Part shown: positions 10,200-20,400 of the stretch, piece after piece | Layout of the letters: each line of letters starts with the position of its first letter | How positions within the stretch are numbered: position 1 is the first letter of the stretch | Assembly: GCA_022539475.1 (NCBI GenBank) | Contig: VCMS01000007.1 | Span: 355,496-419,495, forward strand | DNA: 64,000 bases | Direction: 5' to 3' | From: Gracilaria domingensis | Lineage: Eukaryota; Rhodophyta; Florideophyceae; Gracilariales; Gracilariaceae | The notes under the pieces: model-generated | What the model saw: the letters and a program-made list of their open reading frames with translations, nothing else | What the model was told of the DNA's origin: nothing | Databases searched by the model: none | Made by a program: the position numbers and the translations under genes

Positions 10200-12104
10200 T
10201 TTGTGGAACCAATGGTGTAGAAGTCTTTTGGTTCGGCTTTTGCTGAAGATGGGGCATAAAACTTTGAGAAGCTCCTTGGTCACTGCGAAGGGAATTCACT
10301 CTCGTATGTTACATGCACGATTCAATTGTCATTTAATTTAATGTGAACTTGCATGCGTGTGCTGTGAAACTTTTGAGTGATTAGGTCTACCTCAACAGTC
10401 AGCGTATGTAACATTTAAGCACGAACGTTTTAGATCGGTTGTTGCTTTCCATGTCATCTACATCACGTATATACCTTTGTAACAATGTCATGTGTATTCA
10501 CTCCAAATCCCAAGCGCCCTGCGATAGGTTTACTAGGCTCTCTCGTCGGACAGACATGGGTGAGAAGTGCAGGGTAGAAGGTTAAAGGTTACTCCTGTAC
10601 CGTGGGATACCGACGGTGGGCAATCAACAAAACAAATTTTCGCAGCTAGGAGATCGCAAAAAAAGGAAAAACGGCGCGGAGAAGATAATTCTCGTTTGCT
10701 TTCTGGCAACGAATCATATGATCATGATTCATGGGATCACAGTTGTGGACTCGGAACACATATTCTTTTCTTTAGACCTATTTCTTCTAGAACGTAAAAC
10801 ACTCATTCTGCATTCATTCTTGCATTTCTACGTATCCAAATAAAACTCGAACAGTTCTAATTATTAATGCTCTCCTTCGAGATATAGATCAGCAACTTGA
10901 AGGAGAGCATTCCAGAAAACTGTTCTATCGTGAATCAGAACAATATGCGATTGCTCAGGAGTTACAAGCTCACAAGCATGCTCGGAACAAAGATATGCGA
11001 ATAGTATTCTACATATTATGTACTCTACGGGGGGGAAAGTTACAACAATATTTACAAAGGGTTTGTCCTTCGTCCTTGCTGCAGAAATATACTAAAATTT
11101 CTTCTCACGGATTCAATCATGATTGACGTTGGCTCAGCAATGCTGCGGGTGAACGTATTTGCATTTGCAGGCTAACGACAAATCACATTATGGAGTAAAG
11201 TTGGCGACAGCCACATCCATTACCTCTGTAAAACAAAGAATTATGATTCTCCCATGATGGTTGGGGACGGTCTGGTCAACTGGTTGGAGAAAGCTCTGCA
11301 ATCTAAATGCGGAGTTTGATTCCGAACATAAAAAAGGAAATAAACGAGGTAACCTGAAATCCAATTATACTGAAATGAGGAAATGTCATGCGATATTCTT
11401 CTTGATCCAAGAAGTCTTTTGAGCGAGACAAGCATCAACATCACGTAAAGTTATCTTTCACAGGCAAGAACGCAACTACCCCACACGATAAAAGAGCTTT
11501 TGTCGTACCTTTGTACCAGCAATAGAAGGTTGCCTCTCATAGTTGTTCTATGCAGCAAATCAAAGTTGTTTTTTCCCTGTACTTTTGTAACTCTGCCAAG
11601 AACAAGAGCACATTTCACATAATCCTCGCGTTCCATAGTTCTCCAGCGTACCTTTTTTTTGTAAAGATTGTTTGCTTGTATGATTCATAATGACTGCGAC
11701 ATGCTCATTTCCTTTTCCTGCGGTTCTCGAATTTGTAATATCCTAACAGTATTCATATACGTACCACCGTATTTGATATTTCATGCAACTAGAACTTCAA
11801 TCATATCGAACAACAAATTTGTGTTCAACTCGAGTGAGAAGGAACATTTAAGATGCATTTCATCTCGCGCGGAACATAACTCTCTTCAAGGTACTGTACC
11901 AACGTACCTTTTGCTTCTATCTGCTCTTTCGGACGAATGAGTATTCGTGCTGGTCTGCGGTGGCCCCCTGCAGATATCGTAGTATGATGCGGCGGCGTAG
12001 AAGACAAATTCTCAACACCAAGCAAGTATGTAAATAGCTTTCCAGGCCTTGAACACTTTGTGTTGGAGGATTGGAAAGCTATTTACATACCTACATACTT
12101 CGAT
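10200..12104. other. AT-rich intergenic region without a recognised gene
   Basis: About 1.9 kb between the HDAC start and the TLDc gene end. Only short unrelated frames are present on both strands. The one structured element is the inverted repeat at 12025-12090. A small RNA gene or lineage-specific short ORF cannot be excluded. Confidence 0.5.
12025..12090. repeat. 19-bp perfect inverted repeat (long hairpin)
   Basis: Left arm 12025-12043 (GTATGTAAATAGCTTTCCA) and right arm 12072-12090 are exact reverse complements, separated by 28 nt. It ends 15 nt past the stop codon of the minus-strand TLDc gene, so it would lie in that gene's 3' UTR. It could be an RNA hairpin or a small foldback element. 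Confidence 0.85.
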
Positions 12105-12989
12105 TTATTCTAAACTAAATGGAAGGGCATCATTGAAGGGTATTTCCTCTCCCTCTTCATAAACACCAGCAAAAACCTTAAGTTGCGCGAGAACAGTTCC
12201 CTTACCACTTTCACCGTCACCAAACAGACAATTATGGCCATCCGGTCTACGCTCATAGTACGACCCGAGTTTGCTCAACGCCATTCGATCACGAAGGTCA
12301 TTGGCAATATCAGCACTGGGAGGCCGCAGCGGAATAACCAGACTATCTGCCCCAAACTTGGGTCCAGTATCCGGCTGATCCACAACAGCAAGCGCAGCGC
12401 CGCCAACCTTCCTCATCTTCATGGCCGGTTTGGAAGTATCGCCATCCGGCCACGTGAACAAAAACGCAGCCTTCGAACCTCTGCTTTCGCCGTATCCAAC
12501 AAAGCCCTTCGGGTTATAGCCTCCAAACACGGCCTTTTCTGACTTGGCAAACACGACGCAGGCACCCTTTCGATTGACCTGTTGATGAAACACCTCGCTG
12601 CTCCAACCGTCTCTATTGGCGTCGTACAGCAGTTGTAGCGAGCGCTTTTGCAGCTGCGTGCGCGCCAAAAGCGGGCGAAAGAGTCGCATTTCATCGACGT
12701 CGTCCGCAAGCAAGTCGGCAAATTCGTCGAGCGTCGCAGGATAAAGCTCTGGAAACCTGTCGCGATCGAAGCGCTTGAGCCCGAACGGCTCCTTCTCCTT
12801 GGGGCCGAATATGAAGGTATACACGCGTTCAATGAGATCCATGTCATTGTTGTTGGGCGCACCACCGCGCTTGTGCTCCGCCGTGATGACGGTCGTCGCG
12901 CGCGGCGCACATGACGCGCGGAAGGCGCGCGCGCGACGACGCGGCGCGTGAAAGGGCGCGACGAACGCCGCGGCGGGCGACGGCGACAT
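12105..12989 (-). CDS. TLDc-domain protein, probably plastid-targeted
   Basis: 294 residues. The TLDc fold is found in OXR1/NCOA7-type proteins linked to oxidative-stress protection and V-ATPase regulation. The domain covers roughly residues 105-290: [20 protein letters not shown], a strand with [11 protein letters not shown], then [11 protein letters not shown]. Later come [27 protein letters not shown] and a C-terminal [16 protein letters not shown]. The first ~40 residues ([20 protein letters not shown]...) are rich in Ala, Arg and Ser with an early Phe, like a red-algal plastid transit peptide; targeting is inferred. The first in-frame ATG is used. The gene diverges from RNR small subunit with about 500 nt of CpG-rich DNA between. 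Its plastid role is unknown to me. Confidence 0.82.
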   Translation of the reverse strand: MSPSPAAAFVAPFHAPRRRARAFRASCAPRATTVITAEHKRGGAPNNNDMDLIERVYTFIFGPKEKEPFGLKRFDRDRFPELYPATLDEFADLLADDVDEMRLFRPLLARTQLQKRSLQLLYDANRDGWSSEVFHQQVNRKGACVVFAKSEKAVFGGYNPKGFVGYGESRGSKAAFLFTWPDGDTSKPAMKMRKVGGAALAVVDQPDTGPKFGADSLVIPLRPPSADIANDLRDRMALSKLGSYYERRPDGHNCLFGDGESGKGTVLAQLKVFAGVYEEGEEIPFNDALPFSLE

Positions 12990-13488
12990 GGCGTCAGTGC
13001 TGCGTGCGGGTCAGGGCGGACGCGCGGACAACATGCGGCGAGCTGGTTGCGCACCGGCGCTAGCGCGGCTCGAAGCATCGCCCCGCGGCGCGGCATCGGC
13101 GCGCGCGCGTGAGGTGCAGATCGGTCTGCAGCGACGCGCAGCACATGCGGCGGCACCCAATCACAACGCCGCGCCAAAAGCGCGGGAAAACGCGCGTTCA
13201 AAAACGGGCGACCTGGCGCGCCGCGCGTTCACGCTGCGCAGCTCGTGCAGCGCGCCGTGCGCCGCGACACGCGGTGAACACGCGGCCGGCGCGCGGTGCG
13301 GAGTGTCTGGAAACGGCGCCAAATGTGGCGAACGCGCGCGGTTTGAATTCGCGCGCCAAGCGAAACGGCTGTGCATCCCATTCGCGCCTTGGCGCCCGTA
13401 CTTAAGCCGCTCTGCGCTCGCTGCGTGCCACTGCTCGGCTCGCCCCGCCCGCCGACATCCACTTTTCTTCGCCCCCCCCCTCTGCGAA
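12990..13488. promoter_or_regulatory. CpG-rich divergent promoter with E2F-like and CCAAT motifs
   Basis: Very GC-rich spacer between the TLDc gene and RNR small subunit. It contains CCAAT (13157-13161) and two abutting E2F-type sites, GCGCCAAAA (13171-13179) and GCGGGAAAA (13182-13190). A third site, GGCGCCAAAT, lies at 13315-13324. The RNR frame stays open upstream through this region to 12988, but composition and family comparison place the real start at 13489. Confidence 0.6.
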
Positions 13489-14652
13489 ATGAGTGACACT
13501 CCCGCTTCTCAGATGACCTCGCCGTCGTCCATCGTCAAGCGCAAGTCGCCGGAGATGCGTCCGTCAGACTGTTCTGAGAGCGTGTCTGTGTCGGACCTGA
13601 CAGAATCTCGCTGCGATGATTCGCGCTATGATTCCGACAGCTCTGCAGAGCGGAAGCGGTTCATTTCGCCGTCGGCAGATGTTCCCGCCATCTTTGCCGC
13701 CGAGGCCGCCGATCGATACACTCTCTTCCCCATCCGTCACCCTAAGATCTGGGACCTCTACAAGAAGCACCAGGCTGCCTTCTGGACCGCCGAGGAGATT
13801 GACTTGTCCGCTGACCTCAATGACTGGAACTCCCTCACTCATGCCGAGCGTCATTTCATCACCCATGTGCTGGCTTTCTTTGCCGCCAGTGATGGCATCG
13901 TGCTTGAGAATCTCATCGAACGCTTCTGTAATGACGTCCAGTTGCCGGAGGCCCGCTGTTTCTACGGCTTCCAAGCTGCCATGGAGAACATTCATTCCGA
14001 GACTTACTCGCTGTTATTGGATACGTATATCAAGGACCCCGATGAAAAGACTCGCCTGTTCCGTGCCATTGATGAGATTCCATGCGTCAAGAAGAAGGCT
14101 GATTGGGCCATTCGCTGGATTTCTTCGTCCGCCAATTTTGCAGAGCGTCTTGTCGCATTCGCCGCGGTCGAGGGTATCTTCTTTTCTGGATCTTTCTGTG
14201 CCATCTTCTACTTGAAGAAGCGTGGCCTTATGCCGGGACTCACGTTCTCCAACGAGCTCATTTCTCGTGACGAGGGCTTGCACTGTGATCATGCATGTTT
14301 ACTCTACTCCATGATCCCGGATGAACAGCGCTTGTCAGAAGAACGCATTCATGAGATTATCTGCGATGCCGTGGAATGCGAGAAGGAGTTTGTCAGTGAC
14401 TCGTTACCGGTCGATCTAATTGGTATGAACGCGCAGCTCATGAGGGAGTACATTTCGTACTGCGCCGATCGACTGTTACTTTCGCTCGGATATGGCAAGG
14501 TGTATCATGCCACACAACCGTTTGATTGGATGGAACTGATATCCATTCAGGGCAAGACAAACTTTTTTGAGCGCAGAGTGGGGGAATATCAAAAGGCTGG
14601 TGTCACTGCTTCTCGCGCTGAAAATACCTTTTCTCTTGACTGTGATTTCTGA
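13489..14652 (+). CDS. RNR2: Ribonucleoside-diphosphate reductase small chain (R2)
   Basis: Houses the di-iron tyrosyl radical of class Ia RNR, making dNTPs for DNA synthesis. From ATG 13489 it is 387 residues, the usual R2 length. Family hallmarks are [19 protein letters not shown] (iron-ligand Asp), [20 protein letters not shown] (ligand Glu and His) and the radical Tyr in [10 protein letters not shown]. Others are [34 protein letters not shown] and the C-terminal FSLDCDF tail that docks on the large subunit. The first ~70 residues are Ser-rich and variable, with [12 protein letters not shown] as a possible phosphorylated regulatory segment. A C-run then TCTGCGAA precedes the ATG. The 5' E2F-like motifs suggest S-phase control (inferred). 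Confidence 0.95.
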   Translation: MSDTPASQMTSPSSIVKRKSPEMRPSDCSESVSVSDLTESRCDDSRYDSDSSAERKRFISPSADVPAIFAAEAADRYTLFPIRHPKIWDLYKKHQAAFWTAEEIDLSADLNDWNSLTHAERHFITHVLAFFAASDGIVLENLIERFCNDVQLPEARCFYGFQAAMENIHSETYSLLLDTYIKDPDEKTRLFRAIDEIPCVKKKADWAIRWISSSANFAERLVAFAAVEGIFFSGSFCAIFYLKKRGLMPGLTFSNELISRDEGLHCDHACLLYSMIPDEQRLSEERIHEIICDAVECEKEFVSDSLPVDLIGMNAQLMREYISYCADRLLLSLGYGKVYHATQPFDWMELISIQGKTNFFERRVGEYQKAGVTASRAENTFSLDCDF

Positions 14653-15150
14653 CTCATCAACAAGTTGTGACTGTTCTTATGACTGCAAACCCATACTGAA
14701 CGACGACAAGGGTGGGCTGGCGCGTTTCTTGAACTCTATTGCCAGTTGCACAGATAAAAACTTTTTTAAAAGCTGAGAAGGTTAGGCGTGTGGTTTCTAG
14801 TCACATATTGCCGCTAGCATCACTAAATAGCGTTCGTTAGGAGGTGTGCCTTACTTGTAAACCTTTTTTTCCTCCTTGTATTCCTCTACCGTTGCTTAAG
14901 CGGCTGTACCAAGATTAGTGCCTATTCTTTCCATTTGGCCTTCGTCGACATGCGTTTGCTATTTCTTCTTTCTTCGAAACAGAGGCAAGGGCTCGTCAGT
15001 AGTAGATTATGGTTTTCTTGTATACTGTGTTATATTTAATGAAATTGATGAAGAACGTTGGCTCGACGTATGGTTACCGTCATGTTGAATCGTAGGAAGG
15101 TGTCCATCCCTCACGTGAAGACACCATTACATAACGCGGCGTTACGGTGT
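14653..15150. other. Convergent spacer, RNR2 / FKBP
   Basis: AT-rich 3' flanks of two converging genes with T-rich stretches. No gene seen. Confidence 0.5.
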
Positions 15151-15803
15151 TTATGTTGGTGGAAGTGCCACTCGCTGAAGTGTGACAGAATAGCCAAGAG
15201 TTTCTCCTGGAGGAACAAGACATTGATCCTCCTTTTCCAGACAGACACCCTTGTCGCCATAAGCTAACTTCGCTGGCACGACAACCTTCCTCTCACCGCC
15301 TGGCCGCATTGTTGATATGGCCTGTTCCAAACCTGGAATTATTTGTCTTCGCCCCATCTGAAATACAAAACCTTTCCTGTTGTCAAACACCTTACCATTT
15401 GAGAGAAAGGCCAACTATCATAACAAGGACGTCAGTTAGAAATCAGAGGGAAGAGGCTCTTCATGTGTGTTACGGACATCATGGATTCTGCGTAACGTAC
15501 GTAATCAACAACAACAAAGTCGCCTTCGGTAGGAGTGGCACCGTTCCCGGGCTTAACATCGTAATAGCTGATACCGCTTTCTTCTTTGATGAATGCGGGT
15601 CTGGCATCCTTCGCAATCGCTGAATCAAAACTGTTCGCGGCAGTTATTACGAAAACTGAAGCACCTGCTATCAGTTTTCCAAATTGCCGTCGCGAAATTG
15701 CGGCAGTCATACAGCGGAAGTTGTTGGCAGGTCGTGACACAGTTTTAGACGCGATACAAACTCTTCTTTTCGGAAGCGCAGCGGAGGTGACAAAAGCTAC
15801 CAT
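15151..15803 (-). CDS. FKBP-type peptidyl-prolyl isomerase, thylakoid lumen, Tat-targeted
   Basis: Two exons, 15803-15501 and 15414-15151, encode 188 residues. The 86-nt intron (15415-15500) has donor GTACGT and branch TTTCTAAC and joins VVVDY to LAFLSNGKVFDN in phase 0. The protein has a bipartite plastid leader: MVAFVTSAALPKRR resembles a red-algal transit peptide. It is followed by a twin-arginine lumen signal, SRRQFGKLIAGASVFVITAA, with a cleavage site near AIAKDA. The mature part (about 84-188) is one FKBP domain: GDFVVVDY, GKVFDNRKGFVFQMG, IIPGLEQAISTMRPGGERK, PAKLAYGDKGV, and VPPGETLGYSVTLQRV. It catalyses prolyl cis-trans isomerisation in the lumen; the client is unknown. Confidence 0.9.
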
Positions 15804-16358
15804 CGTGATGATGTCTTGGACCGTTTGTTCGACTCTTGCTTAAATGAACTAATACGTTGGAAATGCACGAGAGACGGCCAGAGGCTAAGTTTCTGATTCT
15901 GGCCTTCCTCAGTCTATCGCCAGCTCAGTCGAAGGCCTTGGTATTCTAGGTTAGTGCATCAAGAAGCTGGCTGATCGAAATGGATACTTCCGTATGTTGT
16001 ACCAAAGGTAGCCTTCTACATCTCTGGTGTCTTTGAGCTCAGCTCACGCAGAATCACGGTAGGAGATGCAGAATCTCAGATATAAGAACACGTGTACTCG
16101 TTGTGGATTAATACAGAGTAAGAACTTCTTAGAAGAGAGCTCTCAGAGCTGGAATGGGACAATGTACGAGGTACCAAGTATCAGAGGTAGAGGGCTACCG
16201 TCGGTAGACTTCACATTGCGCTCGGTCGCATCGTGAAGTTTCTCATTTCGTATAAAAGGGTATGCAGAAGACGGAAGCAGGCGAGGCAGAACTTAACTAC
16301 GTGCTCGGACACTTACAGGACGTACACTCGAGATAGAACGAGTTGAAGTCAGACTCGA
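15804..16358. promoter_or_regulatory. Divergent spacer with a TATA box for the DUF1350 gene
   Basis: Holds the upstream regions of the FKBP gene (minus) and the DUF1350 gene (plus). TATAAAA at 16251-16257 lies 102 nt before the ATG at 16359. It is preceded by a short imperfect inverted repeat (CTTCAC ... GTGAAG, about 16209-16238). Confidence 0.6.
16251..16257 (+). promoter_or_regulatory. TATA box
   Basis: TATAAAA followed by GGG, correctly oriented and about 100 nt upstream of the start of the DUF1350 gene. It is one of only two clear TATA boxes noticed in the window. Confidence 0.6.
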
Positions 16359-17498
16359 ATGACTTGCTCGCGTCAAACACCAACAGCATTCGCTGCTTAT
16401 TCTCCTCTTTGCTTCAGAAGTTCCTCTTCGGATACATCGAAGTTATCCAAACGTCCACCGGTACTTAGGAATCTGCGAAAGCCACCCCGTGCCACAGCAG
16501 CTGCCGCTGCCGGAGGCAGGAGCGATGGTCATGTGTCTCCCTCTGAACATACGAACACTCCGACCCCTCCAGGAAATTCCAGTCCAGAATGGCAGTCTCG
16601 TCCTGGTATAGACCTCCTTCTCCCTGATGATCCTGAGGTCATTCTATCCTTTACTGGGGGCTTCGCTGCCGGGCTTGCGCCGCGCACAACTTATGCTGCC
16701 TTTCTCCGTCGCCTTTCGGAGGTGCTAAACGCTGCTATTGTAGCATACAGACAGTCTTCCCCCAGCGCTGACCATCTCGACCTTGCTCATAAATCAGCAG
16801 GAGCTACTGGGGTGATTGCAGCTGAAATTTGTCGCACGTCTGGACGTCAGATTCCTCTCATCGGCATTGGACACTCGCTTGGCGCAAAGTGTCTTCTTCT
16901 TGCGGGATGCGAACCAGAAGCCCGAGAAGCATGTCCACACTCCGCCAACGTCTTTATTAGTTTTAACAACTCTATGCGTGACTCAGCTCTACCATGGCGT
17001 CCATCCGATTCGAAGGCCGCTGCAGATGCGTTGTCCAACGTTTCTCAGTTTCTTTCAAGTCTTGATGTGTCACAATTTGGCATGCCGGACGCAGAAAAGA
17101 CGATGAAGAACGTTGTTGGCACCGTGTCTGCACTAGGGGCGTCCCTCAGCACTGAATTCCGTCCAACGCCTGAGGAAACAGTTGCTCTAGCTGGTGCTCG
17201 ATATTCAATATCGCAGAACCTTATCCTTTCATTTGACGATGATTCCCTTGATCACTCAGAGGAGTTAGAGAATATTTTGCGCTCGAGACTGGGGCCGAAA
17301 TCAGTAGTGAGACGTACCTTGCCAGGAACACATCTCACACCCATGACCCCGGATATTGGAACGGACTTCAGAGCTACAGGAATCTCTGCTGTTGACGATG
17401 GAGTTCAGAAAGCTGCTTCTCGTGTGGCGAAGGAGCTGGACCAAGCTGTAGCCGTAATTGCGGCGTTCGTGAAGCTTCAGTCATTGATTGAGAACTAG
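16359..17498 (+). CDS. DUF1350 alpha/beta-hydrolase-like protein, probably plastid
   Basis: 379 residues, no intron. DUF1350 proteins occur in cyanobacteria and plastid-bearing eukaryotes; their function is not established. Conserved features are VILSFTGGFAAGLAPRTTYAAFL (about residues 90-112) and GIGHSLGAKCLLLAG, a nucleophile-elbow-like GHSLG (about 170-184). NVFISFNN and a C-terminal LPGTHLTPMTPD, where the His could complete a hydrolase triad, follow. The N-terminal ~50 residues are Ser/Arg/Ala-rich without acids, consistent with a transit peptide. The start is the first ATG after the TATA box. Whether it has hydrolase activity is not shown. Confidence 0.85.
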   Translation: MTCSRQTPTAFAAYSPLCFRSSSSDTSKLSKRPPVLRNLRKPPRATAAAAAGGRSDGHVSPSEHTNTPTPPGNSSPEWQSRPGIDLLLPDDPEVILSFTGGFAAGLAPRTTYAAFLRRLSEVLNAAIVAYRQSSPSADHLDLAHKSAGATGVIAAEICRTSGRQIPLIGIGHSLGAKCLLLAGCEPEAREACPHSANVFISFNNSMRDSALPWRPSDSKAAADALSNVSQFLSSLDVSQFGMPDAEKTMKNVVGTVSALGASLSTEFRPTPEETVALAGARYSISQNLILSFDDDSLDHSEELENILRSRLGPKSVVRRTLPGTHLTPMTPDIGTDFRATGISAVDDGVQKAASRVAKELDQAVAVIAAFVKLQSLIEN

Positions 17499-18688
17499 TG
17501 AAACCACATTTGAAAGGCATTCACAAGGTGCGGAGCTTAGATCATGTCATTCCCCAAACAAGCCACGCAGCTCGCTGCTTTGTTCTCTGTGCGTCAATCC
17601 TTTGTGAACATGTTTTGCATGCGTGCGCCCAAATCAGCTGTCCACAATCACTGGCGAAAGAAGAAAGACGGGTGAGCTAGTATATGGTCTTGGGCGAAGC
17701 TTTCCAATCTAACGCGGTGGAACTGCGGCTTTTCGCGCGATTGCGACCAGTTCAACTTCGTGCAACCCCAATGGTATCCTCACAGTCTGCAAGGAACCCG
17801 AAACCAAAACCAAAACAGACGCAGGACGAAGATGAGGCGGAAAGGATAAGCGGAACCTCGCGCGAAAACTGACACGAGAATATCTCAAGTGCGAAACCAT
17901 CAGCATCTAAACAAATTCTTTCAGCAATGTTTATCTCCCTCTTTTATGAGTGGGCTGGCCCAGTCACAGCGAAACGCATACCTTTTCTGTTGAACGACAC
18001 ATTGTCTCACTAGGTGAGCCAGCACTCATTCATACTATTTCCTTACAATCTGTTCTACGCGATGGGAGGAAGGCATAATCGCCTTTCTAGAGACCTTCTT
18101 GGACATCTTAAGACGTATTGGTCCACGTCGTCTAACGTCAAGGGTCAGCAATCACGCACCTTTCTTCTTTCCGAAATATAACATCTAAGCAGATGTAGGT
18201 ATGACATATGTCGAACTCTGATCACAAGTTGTTCAGCTCGAGATTATGTTCTCAGTGCCTGTTTCTATCGAGGATTGGTCACAATTACGTGCAGGACTCA
18301 TGCCATCACCACACCCGTACGGTTCACATTAGTCGGAAAGAAAGGTGACGTACAATTGTCAATCGGGTGCTATTATTGATACTGAAAAGTTCGTGCGAAG
18401 ATGTGCGATGCTGGCAGCATCGAGGAGAACAACGTGCCCCCACTGGCCGAGTTTCTGAGTGAATCGAGCCCCAAGCTTCTAGATTGGATGCTTGCCTTCC
18501 TAGTGAGAAAGCGCTTCTTTTGGTGAGAAACGTTCTATGCCGTGAACCTTGCAAAACTTGAGCTTGCAATTCCCGTAAAGAGAGAGTATGTGGAAGACAT
18601 TAATAAAAACCAGTACGGTATCTTCTCGCTCTTCATGTACATGGATATCCCTGCAGTCGTGGGAAAAGAAAACTGCGCAGACATTGAT
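17499..18688. other. Convergent spacer with a retroelement remnant
   Basis: About 1.2 kb between DUF1350 and CWC25. It is AT-rich and without a gene, except for a short piece resembling the end of a non-LTR retrotransposon polyprotein at about 18381-18527. Confidence 0.45.
18381..18527 (+). mobile_element. Possible non-LTR retrotransposon C-terminal fragment
   Basis: One frame reads PPLAEFLSESSPKLLD then WMLAFLVRKRFFW and stop. This matches the pattern at the C-terminus of the LINE copies near 33.8-35.2 kb (LPDLIRQHPHRLLAFLTREN). Just upstream, a second frame carries RRCAMLAASRRT, like their VLRCPLTNATRRET. The fragment therefore looks frameshifted and dead. Similarity is short, so confidence is limited. 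Confidence 0.4.
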
Positions 18689-19714
18689 TCATCCGCTGAA
18701 CTTGCGCTTCCGCGAGCCGATTTCTCCAGACCTTGTATCGCTTTCATACCGTGCTGTTCTTGCCTTCCTTTCAAAGTCAATCTGTTCAGCATCCTTGCGC
18801 ATTTGCTCCAGCATTGTTGCTTTGTCTTCCCGGCCCACCTCCGTAGTTGCCCTCTCAGAGCTACAAGTGAACCCAGGAGGTTGGTCGAAGCGTCTCCGAG
18901 TCCGTGTAGGCCCGGAGGCCTGGACGGGGGGTTGGTCGAAGCGTCTTCTCCGTGGTATAAATCGCTTATTCACGACAACCCCGCTACCTTGTTCTGGCAG
19001 TTGTAGTCCATACTCACTTTTCTCATTCTCAAACGTAGTTGAATGTCGACGAACTGGCTCAGTTTGTTCGGGTCTTCGGAACTCTGATACATCTTCTGAA
19101 TCCATGTAGCTCTTTGCATAAGTAGATATTTCTGAGCGTGGAGGTCGCCGTGCTTCGCGTCTTCGTCGGCGTTCTTCTCGAACAGCCTGACGGTACTGCT
19201 TCCGTTTCAGTTTCTCAGCGCGCTCTGAGCTATGTGATTCCCTTCCACCATACAACTGTCGCAGCTGTTGCTCTCGTGCTATCTGTATTCTTTGTCGCTT
19301 AATATCTAGCAATGGGTCCTCGCGCATTTTGTTCTCGATATCTATCATTGACGGCTCCGCTTTCTCTTTCTCCTCTTCGAGCGTTTGAAGAGTCACTTCC
19401 TTCTTTCCGGTGAGAATATCCTCTTGCTCTTTCTCATTGACTTGCTTTTCTTGACCTTGGCTCTGACTTGGTCCGAATTCGTACATCCAGTTAATGCGGC
19501 GACGTTTTAGGAGTTGCTCTGGATCAAGACGGCCTGCCTTCACTTCCAATTCCTCAGCCTCTTTCAGCTTTCGTTCCTCCTCAATCTGTTTCTGCAATTC
19601 TTCGATTCGCGACTTCTCTTTCGCCTCCTCCTGTTCCTTCAGCCATACCTTCTCACTGTTCTTGATATTGGCCGTGTGCCATGACTTCTTGCTCAGAAAC
19701 TTCAGAGCGCTCAT
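18689..19714 (-). CDS. CWC25: Pre-mRNA-splicing factor CWC25-like (CIR_N domain)
   Basis: 341 residues from ATG 19714. CWC25 joins the activated spliceosome for the first catalytic step. The start reads MSALKFLSKKSWHTANIKN, then EKVWLKEQEEAKEKSRIEEL: the CIR_N/CWC25 signature, followed by a charged helix and KRRRINWMYEFGPS. The rest is highly charged and disordered, with ERAEKLKRKQYRQAVREERRR and two copies of an RRRFDQPP motif. An ATG 87 nt further upstream adds 29 residues not typical of the family, so it was not used. A complete CWC25 fits a genome that keeps a small set of introns. Confidence 0.85.
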   Translation of the reverse strand: MSALKFLSKKSWHTANIKNSEKVWLKEQEEAKEKSRIEELQKQIEEERKLKEAEELEVKAGRLDPEQLLKRRRINWMYEFGPSQSQGQEKQVNEKEQEDILTGKKEVTLQTLEEEKEKAEPSMIDIENKMREDPLLDIKRQRIQIAREQQLRQLYGGRESHSSERAEKLKRKQYRQAVREERRRRREARRPPRSEISTYAKSYMDSEDVSEFRRPEQTEPVRRHSTTFENEKSEYGLQLPEQGSGVVVNKRFIPRRRRFDQPPVQASGPTRTRRRFDQPPGFTCSSERATTEVGREDKATMLEQMRKDAEQIDFERKARTARYESDTRSGEIGSRKRKFSG

Positions 19715-20400
19715 GGTTATGGACGCAGTAACCAGTATCTGGTGAAAGAACGCAGGGTAGAGCTGTGTTACAATGAGATGTGGTCGTCGCTGCGGTTTCA
19801 ACTCTCGCTAGAAGATGTGCGTGTGCGGCCTCCAAGCACACTGGGAACGACGCGTCCTATGACTAATTTTCCACACAGCGCGCAGTGTGGCCACACGCAG
19901 GACTGCTTCTTCATTTTTACGCAAGGAATATGTACAATTACGCGTGTACACGAACATCTCACATGCGGTGTAACAAATGGTCACGCTCGTTTCGTGACCA
20001 GGCCCACAAGTCTGGGACGACAGGACCAGGACCCTTGGCTCAGGAGTGTGGGCCCTTTATGAGGACCAGTCACGAGTCCAACACGTAAAAGCGTTCCCTT
20101 CAAGTAGGCTCATCATCAGGTGATGATGATCACACATAGGAAGGATGATCCACATTCTAATCTTGGGTTCCCAAGCAATATCCTCAGAGATACACTGACT
20201 AGAGATATGGTCTCTTTGCAGTTGTAAGGTATCCTCTTCACTATCCTCGTACCGTTCCTCAAGCAACTGTGGCTTTCTTACCCCGACAAAAGTTTCCAAC
20301 TGAATCTCTTCTATGTCAATGAACTCTAAAGGAAGCCCTGTTTCCCACGAAGCGAGAGCCACTCATATCCGTTGCGGCAAGTCAGCTGGACAGCAGAAAC
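19715..20400. other. Divergent spacer, CWC25 / TRAPPC1
   Basis: About 0.7 kb holding both upstream regions. Around 19998-20073 are GTGACCAGGCCCACA and a matching inverted GTGGGCC ... GACCAGTCAC, an imperfect inverted repeat. No gene seen; a minus-strand frame at 20057-20362 lacks an ATG and any recognisable similarity. Confidence 0.4.

Noticed and set aside
10200-12104. tRNA or snRNA genes in AT-rich gaps
   Set aside because: Looked by eye for the tRNA B-box and conserved U6 segments here and in the other gaps without success; a covariance-model scan would be decisive.
12988-13488. N-terminal extension of RNR small subunit (167 extra codons)
   Set aside because: The frame is open but is pure CpG-island composition (Arg/Ala-rich), contains promoter-like motifs, and the family N-terminus fits ATG 13489.
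20057-20362. Minus frame upstream of TRAPPC1
   Set aside because: No ATG start and no similarity; overlaps the TRAPPC1 promoter.
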